The notes beneath the pieces are model-generated. The model searched no databases and had not been told where the DNA came from. It saw only the letters and a list, made by a program, of their open reading frames with translations. The translations under genes and the position numbers were made by a program. From Brachycybe producta (lineage: Eukaryota; Arthropoda; Diplopoda; Playtdesmida; Andrognathidae), in assembly GCA_036925085.1 (NCBI GenBank), contig JAUPFP010000002.1, positions 11,623,607 to 11,687,606 of the forward strand: a DNA stretch of 64,000 bases. Direction: 5' to 3'. Every line of letters begins with the position of its first letter. Within the stretch, counting starts at the first letter, position 1. Positions 27,230-36,015 of this stretch are shown in pieces.

Positions 27230-27915
27230 AGTCGATCTACTAAGGACCCAGCTCCAACCCGAATTTCAATGCAATCATATAGTTTTCATGTGTACTTGGG
27301 AGATATCAGGGAGATATTGCAACAGTATGGTAGCCTCTGACCGAGGGCTCGAAACCCACTGGACTCCCTGTCACATCTTCTCCCGTCGTATCTTTCCGAC
27401 ACTTTCAACCAACTCAACCAACTCTGGTGGGCAGCGCAGCCTCTTAAGGCCTCTTACCGAGAGGTTGGGAACCACCAACCTACACCGGACCATGTACCGC
27501 AGCACATCCCCACAGAGAAGGATTGAATATGACGACACATTCATTCAATTGAAACATTGCAGCAGAGCAGATCAACTCTGGTAGACATATGCATGAAAAA
27601 GACACGTCCTGGATTCGAACACATGACCTTAAGTTACCCCAAGGTTCATAGTCAGGTGCTCTAACCAATTGCACTATTCAGGCATCTACATATACCATAT
27701 GTTTAAAACTTATATTTATGTTCATACTATGATGAAATTTATTTTTTAAATCGATTTTAAATCGATATTTTTTCGATATTATTTTTAAATCGATATAATG
27801 GTTATTAACAATTTAAATTAAATAATTAAAAATTAACAGTCCCAACACAGAATCGAACCATGGACCACAGGTTCTGAAGGCCGAGACTTTACCATTACGC
27901 CACTCAGCCAATTCA
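27230..27915. repeat. tRNA-like SINE remnants
   Basis: Three stretches carry RNA polymerase III-type B-box motifs. On the plus strand, GGGCTCGAAACCC lies at about 27344-27356. On the minus strand, GTGTTCGAATCC (27612-27623) is preceded by an A-box-like TAGTGCAATTGGTTAGAG near 27654-27671. On the minus strand again, GGTTCGATTCTG (27849-27860) has the A-box-like TGGCGTAATGGTAAAG near 27888-27903. None folds into a complete cloverleaf with a paired acceptor stem, so I read them as tRNA-derived repeat heads or decayed pseudo-tRNAs. The block is less AT-rich than its surroundings, which explains the chance open frames here. Confidence 0.4.
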
Positions 27916-29002
27916 TAACCTACAATGTTAAAACTTATGGTTGTTGCAAATAGTTAATTTATAATTCTAAAGACGGCCTTGCAAACACGGCCGTTTATTC
28001 CCGCTTTTTTCCCTTCTGTGCTCACCCATAACTGAAAAGAAGAAGTCCTAGTACGAAGCCTTGCCCTTTAGTTTTAAATTTGGTGCTGCATGAGGACTAA
28101 GAACACTATCTATGCAAGGCTGTTATGCCACTAATCTGCCACTAGGGGCGCTATTTAGCTCTATCTTCCAACGTCTATAATATTATGTCTTCTTCAGCTC
28201 CCTGCTGCTCTTAAAAACTGGCTAGGGTCCTTTTTTAGGCACGCGAGCCGCTTGTTGAAAACCACAAATTAATGAACTTTGCAGCATTTTTAAAAATATT
28301 GAAGCAAATGTAACATTGAAAGTCTCATCTTACTTTTTTAATCTCATGAATTTTAATTTTATTTCGTGTATTTTATCTAAAAAAAAATAGAAATTAAAGA
28401 TTATAAATTATATCGCAAATTGACCTGCCATCTAGTGGTGAATTATGACAACTATATACAGGTTTCTATTCAATGGGGATGACATAAAAGAAAATCATGT
28501 TCGAAATTCACTAAAATTTACCACGATTTCTGTTGTACTTTTTATGTGCGTTTTACTAGATACACAGAATATAATTGAGTTGTGATAATTTCAGTAAAAA
28601 CGTGGATAAAATAGTAAAACTGCGCGACCTACAATACGAGATTTACCCTCTCGTGTCGTTCCGGTTGATATTATTACGAGATCAATACATTAAAGTAGCT
28701 CAACTCTGTTAGAAATGAACGTTGTCGGTGAGTTAGCTTTAATCTTATAGCCTCTTCAATATTTTCTTCATTCTTTTCCTTTTTATGTTTCTATTTATTT
28801 CTATAAAAAGAACTTTTCTTTTCAAAGGCCGTCGACTGTTTGAGTGTTTAATTTGTAACGTAACTGAGAAGTAATGTAGCTTTAAGTAACTGTGGCGCCA
28901 TCTACTGCACATAAAGTGACTTGAGCTTTCTCACGCAGAAAAGTTAGTTGAGCTACCTCTATATATTACCATCTTGCGGCTTGCCTTATCAGAATATTCA
29001 GA

Positions 29003-29158
29003 ATGGCGGATGGTAGTGGAGAGCAAGTAACGTGGAAATCTAAAAAGAGTGTAAAAACGCCACGATTTTATATTGACGTTGCTAATATTCTAAGAGATAT
29101 CGACACGAGACATACAAGTGTGAAAAGTGCCGTATTGAATGCAAAGTTGAAGTCGAAG
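29003..29158 (+). pseudogene. NSUN5: Orphan first exon resembling the NSUN5 N-terminus
   Basis: ATG at 29003 opens a 52-codon frame ending at AAG just before a GTTCGT donor (29159). The peptide begins MADGSGEQVTWKSKKSVKT and then has the pattern FY-x3-A-N-ILRDID-x4-T-SVK-x2-V-x5-K. That fits the start of NSUN5, a 28S rRNA cytosine-5 methyltransferase, where a Y-x3-A-x2-L-x2-V/I-E pattern leads to an S/A-I/V-K helix. No matching second exon (NVKQLYALV-type) and no Rossmann-fold methyltransferase exon appears between here and 32221. It could be a relic after exon loss, a captured fragment inside the 26604-31636 structure, or the first exon of an unrelated gene. The similarity is recognised from memory of the family and is short. 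Confidence 0.45.
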
Positions 29159-29646
29159 GTTCGTTAAACCGAACTTTATATGAAAATACAAGAAAATAAC
29201 GGGTGCCTTCCCGCTTTAGTTTTGTTAGTGGGTGGGATCTATGACGTCATTTGGAGTGTGAACTTATTTCATGTTCTCTACCGCGTGGTATGAGAAGAAA
29301 ACGAAAAGGCGTACATGGACGAAACACTTCGCCCCTTATAAACTGAAGTCTGTATGTAAATGTGCTCGTTTTTTTTTTGTTCCCCCCCCCCTGATGACGT
29401 CATTTTTTGCACCATCTTTCGGCGGGCCATACTTTTTATAGATATTCCTTTAAGCATAATACACACCGGATTCTTTGTTTCAATACAATGTTGTGGGGCA
29501 GAATCGCAACTGACGCGATTCAGACCCGCAACATTGTTCCGTGTCCACACCCACACAGTTTCTCTTCATTCTTCTGGCTTTCACAATTTAAATAATACCA
29601 GCAGAAGTGGCCCTTGCAATATGGACCTACACGGTGATTCATAAAG

Positions 29647-30462
29647 AGGGACAAATAAAGCAAAAACGGTGGTGGGCACACAAGCTCTTCTCAGCTGAGA
29701 ACACATTCGGTTTAAGCCTTTTGGACACCCTGAAATTGGAAGATTGGGCAGGATTTCTAGATTTCATTTTTTTAAATTATCATTGTAGTCAGAAGACCAT
29801 AACTTCCCACAAACACAATTTCTACAGAAGGTCCTTAATTAGTTTAACAATATTTTCAGTGGTCCACATCTTTTACTAGACTTAAAAAAACGATGTGGAC
29901 CACGTCGTTATTAATTAAAAGCAAACTGAGCTCTTTGAGTCTTTGTTCATGTTTCAAAAAGGGTAGTACACACCGGGATACTATGTTGCGATACGTTGTT
30001 GCGGGGCTGAATCTCGTCTGTTGCAAAGAGTCTTGCAACAATGTTGAAATGTTGCGGGGCTGAATCGTGGCTGCTCAGATTTGTTTTTTGAGTCCCATCG
30101 AAATGGGAAACATTTCAACATTGTTGTGGAACATTTCGTAGTGTGGACGTATTTTGAAACATGAACAAAGACTCAAAGGGCTCATTTTGCTTTTAATTAA
30201 TAAGGACGTGGTCCACATCATTTTTTAAGTCTAATAAAAGATGTGGACCACTGAAAATATTGTTAAACTAATTGAGGGCCTTCTATATAAATTGTGTTTG
30301 TGGGAAGTTATGGTCTTCTGACTACAATGGTAACTAAAATAAATTAAATTTAGAAATCTTGCCCCATCTTCCAATTTCAGAGTGTCCAAAAGGCTTAAAC
30401 CGAACGTGTTCTCAGCTGAGAAGAGCTTGTGTGCCCACCACCGTTTCTGCTTTATTTTTCCC
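29647..30462. mobile_element. Long foldback (palindromic) element, about 815 bp
   Basis: Left arm 29647-29960 and right arm 30150-30462 are near-complete inverted copies. Examples are GGTGGTGGGCACACAAGCTC (29671-29690) against GAGCTTGTGTGCCCACCACC (30424-30443), TCTCAGCTGAGAACACATTC facing a matching block near 30400-30420, and GTGGTCCACATCTTTTA near 29859-29875 with its inverse near 30235-30251. The loop of about 190 bp has its own smaller inverted motifs around ACATTTCAACATTGTTG and GTTGCGGGGCTGAAT. A similar GTTGTGGGGCAGAATCG motif recurs at 29491-29507. There is no open frame of note. It sits inside the larger GC-ended structure. Confidence 0.85.
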
Positions 30463-30469
30463 TGTGTTT

Positions 30470-30745
30470 TAGAAACTAGAAGGGTATCTCAATCACTTAA
30501 GGAGTATTTTCATGTTGATATACATTTCAAAATAAACATTTTATGTTGTCAGTTTGAAAATGACCAAACTTTTAAGCAGACGATATTTTTTTTAAACTTT
30601 GATCTATAAAGTATAAAAAGTTTATTTTGAAAGACGTTAAACGTAAAAATAAACTTACGTGATTGAGCCAAGGCTTGAGCTACCTTTCTAGTTAATAAAA
30701 CACTTTCTAGTTTCTTTTAATTTTGTTCATCTGAAAGACTAGACT
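30470..30745. repeat. AAACTAGAAGGGTAGCT-family foldback element
   Basis: The left arm reads GTTTTAGAAACTAGAAGGGT (30468-30487) and the right arm reads TTTCTAGTTAATAAAACACT near 30686-30705. The paired blocks TCATGTTGATAT, ATAAACATTTTATG and AAAAGTTTATTTTGAAAG lie between them. It directly abuts the right end of the 815-bp palindrome. Confidence 0.7.
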
Positions 30746-30805
30746 AGAATAATCAGAGTTGAAAACTCAGCCGTTCCTATACTCATCTTAATAAAGATAT
30801 TGATT

Positions 30806-31028
30806 AGGGTTCGGATTTTTATGCAAAACGTCAAGTAAATATTTCTCATTCTGTGGCCCAGGAGCCAATTGTGAAGTAATAATTTCCTGTTAATAGATCA
30901 ACCAACAATTTTTCTCACTCAAAACACTCGTTTGAGGCTAGAACTTCTAGTTGACTTCTGATAGTATTCAATACATCAAGCCTCTAACCAGCCATTTTAA
31001 TTAGAAAAAAGCATAATTGCAAGTCTAA
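30806..31028. repeat. GGTTAGAGGCTAG-family hairpin element, one end truncated
   Basis: It begins with the family terminus GGGTTCGGATTTTTATGCA (30808-30826), runs through GCCAATTGTGAAGTAA, and enters the hairpin GTTTGAGGCTAGAACTTC / AAGCCTCTAACCAGCC. The opposite terminus after AAAAAAGCATAATTGCAA is missing. Confidence 0.7.
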
Positions 31029-32220
31029 AAGTCATTAAATAAATATTTTTCCAATTCCAAATTCCTGGGATTTATCGCATATGATCTCAGGATTTGAGGA
31101 TAATAAATTTGTATTAAATCTCCGGATTTCAGGATCCTAGGACTGCAAACAAAAATTAGAACAAAATGAAGTTATAAAAAATATTAGTAAACAAATGCAG
31201 ACAAAAACTGAATATCTATCATAATGGCAGAATTGTAGAACTTTTTTTTAAACTAAATATTAATTTCAGATTCTTTGTGTCATTTGGAATAATTGGTATA
31301 ATTGACAATTTTCTGTTCCAGTTCTAAAAAATATCGAATTAGTATAAGGTGACTATAAATATTTATATTATTGAGCGCGCACGCAATATTATTGAACGTA
31401 AATTATTGTGCGAAATGTTCCAAACGGGCTTCCATAAAAAAACTGCCATAGGAATGAAATGATACTATATTCGATATTTATCGATTTCAATTTATATCGA
31501 TAATTACCACATTCAATATATCGATAATTCGATATATTTGTTCGATATGTTCAATTCCAGACGCCGGTAGTCGCCGCTGCTCGTATTTACCCTCGCCCGC
31601 CGCCGCCGATCAATATGCTACGGCGCACTGGTCTAGTCGTAACTATAACTATCGATAGGAAATGAGAGGCAATGCTGTCAGATTGAACCAGAAATTAATC
31701 CTGTAACAAGTTACCATTAGAAAAGTTTTCATGTTTCGAATAGCTATTTTGTATTAAAGATAAAAAAAGTTATAATTTCAAAATAATTCTCATTTTTATA
31801 GAATTGTATCATTTAAAAATCTATACAGTTTATAAACTCATTATTAAAAAATTCCCTATTTAAATAGATAAGTTTTCATTGCGAGGTGTCACATTCCCTA
31901 TATGATAACCGGTTATGGTTGTTTTGACGTCACTTTTTTTTAATACTATATTAAAACATAGCCTCTTCTTCATTGCAAGTGGGTTCTCGCTTTATTTTTT
32001 ATACGAGGCTATGGTTAATGTTCGTCCCTGTTTTATTATGCTACCCGTGTGAGGCTATAACCGGTTTTACATCACCATTCACCGGTTAAACGTTATTACG
32101 CTACTCGCTAGTAATTTTTTTTTTTTTTTTTGCAAATGGCGGTGTTTTTGTACTTTGTGTTTCTTCTTTTTCGTATGTTTTATTTCATAATAATGGAATC
32201 GTAAGAATCTGTTCAAGACA

Positions 32221-34877
32221 ATGAATTATAAAATAACGGAAGCGTTTAGGATGACAAAGCGACGCGTTGCCAGTAATCATGAAAAAATCGTTTCAAAATC
32301 GCTAAAAATTGGTGAGAAATCACCAGTAGACGGCTTCAGTTTACGGCTACAGTCAAATAACAAGCCTAATGTTGATTTTTCGGCTCCTTCGAGGGCATCA
32401 AGTCGTTTAGCAAATAAAACGTCACCTCAAACTAAACCAGGGACATCTTTCAGCAGAAATAAAGGTATTTTACTTTTAAGTATAAACTTTTTAACTGTAC
32501 AAATGCGTAGATAACTACGATTATATCAAAAACTGGTATTCACAGTTGTTTTTGAAGCATTTCAAGTTACTTACCAAATATTCATAGTGGGTGTTAGCAT
32601 AACGTAGTGTTATAAATGCTTGAAGCAGACCATTGTCTTCTAAAAGGCTATCAGTAGGGTTAACTAATATGGTGGCATGATATGTTTATTATTAAAGCAA
32701 GAAACGCCATATTATTACACCTACATGTGTTTTTAGCGTCACTATTTAAAGCTTTTGTCGTTTTTTTTCCCAATGATTTTTTGACTGGTTGAAGTCTCTC
32801 AGTATGGAGCACGTAGTTGTTTATTTTTTGCGTTAGTTGTCAACTGGTTAGTAGATTGTTTCTGAACAGCTGTTTTTTCGAACTGTGATTATTCTTGCCT
32901 TTCAGGAACAAATCACTCAATCACCTGAGGACCTCAAGTGATTGAGCTACCCTTCTAGTTTCTAAGATACTTTGTTTCTCTTCATTTTGTACCTGAAAGA
33001 CAATAATCAAGAGTTCAAGAGGCCCGTTTACACTATAAAACTACGTTAATATCACGTGTTTCTTTCAGCTGTCACTTCGAGATCAAGTCCTCGTACTCCT
33101 CGGCGGTCGCCACGTATTTATAATGGATTGTCTCGGGTAAACACAACACAAGAGTTTCCTTGTTCGCAAGAACAGGAAATAACCTGGAAATGGGATTCGC
33201 CGGCGCGTGAAAAACCCCTCCGTTCGAGTAGTAATAATTTCAGTAAAGCCGCCAAACGTTAAGCTTGCTTTTAATATTTAATTTTAATCTCTTTTAAAGA
33301 AAGGAACGCGGAAAAGGAAAGTATCAGTGACATTGTTCAAAAGTTCGTTCCTAGTCTGGTAATTTTGCTTGATCATATCGACGTTTCCGTTTAGTTTATT
33401 TAACTCACGATACTTATATTTTTCAGTCTTCTTCTCAATCGTCTCTGTACGACATGTGGAGAGGTTCTTGCGATACGACGTCTCCGAATGTTCCGATCGT
33501 ACGAAGGTTCGATGTGTAATTTTTTTACTATTGTAGTGAAATATGAAAATATATATTATTCTTTTAGAGCACCGATTCAGAAACCAAAACAAAAGGTTTT
33601 TCTTGAAAAGCAGTTGAATCAATTAATCGAGCAACTTAACGGCGGTCAGTTAATAGTTTTAACGAAGAAAATCTTATTTAATGATATTTCGTTACGTTTT
33701 ATTGTTACGTTTTCAGGTCGTGAGACTCGTTCAGATGAAGTGACCGTGTAAGTTTTTTTTTATTAGGAAACTTGTTTTGATTATAAACATTTCATTGATT
33801 TTTGTAAATGTTAGTAATACGACAAAATCGGAAGAAGGAGAATCTTCTAAAAACGAAGTTAAGAACCGTGACGACGATCAACGTTTCGATTGGGACGACG
33901 AAGAGCTATTCAACGACGATAGCTTTATTGCTAGAACTCAAGAAATGGAATCGAACGCTTTGAAGCAACCATCAAGTCAAAATGTGGTCGAAACAACGCA
34001 GAATTGTGCTGTTGAATCTAAGATAGATGTAAATAATGTCTCGGCGCGTAAGAATGATGACGTGTTTGACGCTGACTGGGAAGATGATTGGGTTTTTGAA
34101 ATGGTTCCTAATGCGACCGAAAGTGAATCTCGTAATGAGAACAAAAATAATGATTCTTTTTCTGACCTCTTCAATTGTCCCACTCAACCCACGATACAAT
34201 CGGTTGATGATGAAGAGGAGGATCTTTTTGATAAAATTGTGGGAGCAGACGAAGATCTTATGGAAATGGCATTTCTCGATACTAGTAGCGACGATGTCTT
34301 TCCGAAGGTTGTTGCGGCTGAAACAGTTGGATCTTCTAATACGAGCTGTGTGGAAGTTCTACAAAATGGTGATTCTTGTGTAATTGGAGCTGGATCTGTT
34401 TCGAAATCAGTTCGTTCTAATTCGACCATCGGTACTTTGGTCATCGCACCTTCGAGTAAAAAGAAAAACTTTGGTTGTATTTTTATAACTCGTTCTTATG
34501 TAATCTAACGACTGTTTTCTCTCGTAGCCTCGAATGCCGTCGCTGAAGTATCGAGTAGTGAAGCATACAATATTGCGGCGTTGCAGTGTCGTAACTTGAA
34601 TTTAGCCAACGTAACATCGCCAGTTTCGTCTTCTTCGCCACCGACTGCATTTAGCCAGCAGTGTTCTCCGGAGGAGATCGCGAAGAAGAAGCAAGCGGCG
34701 TTGCAACGTCGTAGTTTGAGGCTAGCAAATCTTAGAGAGGTTGCTAAAACATCGAAAAGTAATACGGACAATCAAAAAAACGAATTAAATAGCGCTCATC
34801 ATTGCACGCAAGAATTAATTGCAAGAAAAAGGGAGGAGGCGATAAAGAGGAGGCAGAGACGACAAATGGAACGGTGA
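32221..34877 (+). CDS. ETAA1: ETAA1-like ATR activator, RPA-binding (eight coding exons)
   Basis: Exons 32221-32464, 33069-33257, 33300-33358, 33427-33506, 33568-33644, 33717-33747, 33815-34473 and 34528-34877 join in frame to 562 aa plus TGA; human ETAA1 is 926 aa. Family blocks appear in the expected order: EITWKWDSP (118-126, for human IFWDxNSP), SISDIVQKFVP (152-162, for EISHIVNRIAP), SLYDMWRG (170-177, for SMLDMWIGE), a basic segment (about 191-216), and acidic FDWDDEELF (251-259) and DADWEDDWVF (312-321, for DFEDDWESLL). The C-terminus has two RPA32C-binding-type helices, CSPEEIAKKKQAALQRR (492-508) and CTQELIARKREEAIKRRQRR (539-558). ETAA1 binds RPA-coated single-stranded DNA at stalled forks and switches on ATR-ATRIP in parallel with TopBP1. 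The start is the first in-frame ATG and nothing confirms it. The whole protein is shorter and more acidic than in vertebrates. The intron 1 donor is G|GTATTT, and the exon 7 end (G|GTTGTA) is a weak donor. Confidence 0.88.
32885..33020. repeat. Partial AAACTAGAAGGGTAGCT-family element in ETAA1 intron 1
   Basis: CAAGTGATTGAGCTACCCTT (32936-32955) followed by CTAGTTTCTAAGATACTTTG is the right arm of the family. The CTTTCAGGAACAAATCACTC and CAATCACCTGAGG segments before it are a shortened left arm. It ends near 33010, about 60 bp before the exon 2 acceptor. Confidence 0.6.
34575..34733 (+). repeat. Duplicated coding segment in ETAA1 exon 8
   Basis: Codons for AALQCRNLNLANV (34575-34613) and AALQRRSLRLANL (34695-34733) match at 28 of 39 nucleotides, 120 bp apart. 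The second copy belongs to the first complete RPA32-binding-type motif; the first lacks the acidic PEEI start. This points to an internal tandem duplication of the motif within the exon. Confidence 0.7.
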
Positions 34878-36015
34878 TATCGATCTGTAAATCACCGAGG
34901 CGCTCGTTTAATGGCACTTTATTGACCTTAACTTTTACTTTGCTTTGTGAATGGTTGTATGATTACTAGATCAACCACGCTATTTAACTTTTTTTTTCAA
35001 TCAAGACTGATAAAAAGGCTAAATTAAGCTGTTTAGTTAACGTGCAAGTTAAGCTTCTAACCAGTCTTTATGATTGGCGGTATGAGCATGGTTGCTTGAA
35101 TGATTGCTATGAATGTTGCATGGTTGTTATTTTTGATCTTTTTTTTTGTAAATTTTGTAATTTTTGTTGTAATTAGGTTCAAAAAGATAAAAAAAAAAAA
35201 AATTGGACCACACATTTTTATTTCTTTATTTAATATGATTAAGATAATCAGTAAAATGTTGCAAAAGAGCAACTAAGAAATCACTGTGTAATTATTTCAT
35301 AATTATATAACATTTTTGTGCTGGTACATGGATATTGTTTATTGTGCTAATCCCGTACTCTGTGGCGGCGCCGTTTAAAATATATTTAATAATATGGTGA
35401 ATTTATTGCTTGATATGGTGAATTTTTTGTATAAAACCGTAAACTATCTAAATGCTAAACCAATTAGTTAAATTTCGATTTTGCATTAATTTTCATTAAA
35501 TAATCGGAATCAAAAAATCCGATTTGATTCATATGAATCGATTCAAAAAACAAATTTGTCTTTCCCTAATATGTCGTCTCCAAGAGGGCGGACATTGGCG
35601 GTGAATCTTGTACGGTATGGCAAGCCATTTTAGTTTTTATCCGCATTTTACTGGATTTTCAGATTTTAGAATTATAATCTGAGAATCCATTAGAAAGCGG
35701 ATAAAACATTAAAGTTGATTTCCGTATTTATGATCCGCTGTGAATCTTTATAAATTTTAGTGAATCTTTCTTCAATGTCGTCCCCTTTGGTCGTCTCCCT
35801 TGGCGTCTTTTTTTGACGTCGTCAAGTAAAAGCGCCGCGACTGTAGCGTCATCTAACGACAAATATTTTCTTATGTTATAATTTTAATGAACGATGTTTT
35901 CTCTCGTATGTGTTTTTGTACGATACTATCATTGAAAAGTGTGGTTTTTATGACTTTTGTGCAAATTAATTTGTTAAAGGGATGTTCGTATTGAGTAGTA
36001 TTAAGTGTATAAGTC
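34878..36015. other. Spacer between ETAA1 and RALGAPA
   Basis: This holds the ETAA1 3' region and the RALGAPA upstream region. A degenerate GGCTAAATTAAGCTG / CAAGTTAAGCTTCTAACC hairpin with GTCTTTATGATTGG lies near 35015-35080. A GC-richer block at 35740-35870 contains TTTTTGACGTCGTCAAG (35810-35826), which holds a near-palindromic CRE-like TGACGTCGTCA. That is a plausible promoter element for RALGAPA but is unproven. No further gene is seen. Confidence 0.4.

Larger units (their letters stand above)
26604..31636. mobile_element. Candidate composite TIR element with GC-rich inverted ends
   Basis: The left end reads CTAGACCTGTGCGCCG (26604-26619). The right end, reverse-complemented, reads CTAGACCAGTGCGCCG (31621-31636), a 15/16 match. 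Both ends run inward into a GCCGCC-rich stretch (26615-26725 and 31561-31615) that is foreign to the AT-rich surroundings. Further in, 27001-27039 matches the reverse complement of 31394-31432 at 37 of 39 positions, in the order expected of two inverted arms. The interior (about 4.3 kb) holds tRNA-like SINE remnants, an orphan NSUN5-like exon at 29003-29158 and an 800-bp palindrome, but no transposase. The left end lies about 100 bp upstream of the CDIN1 start codon. It may be one non-autonomous element, or two copies of a shorter element in opposite orientation. Confidence 0.5.

Noticed and set aside
27288..27674. Overlapping plus and minus open frames
   Set aside because: The stretch is a tRNA-like SINE remnant with B-box motifs. 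The frames are short and have no family match I recognise.
27842..27912. Minus-strand tRNA-like sequence
   Set aside because: A- and B-box motifs are present, but the acceptor stem does not pair and the anticodon stem is poor, so it is not called as a functional tRNA.
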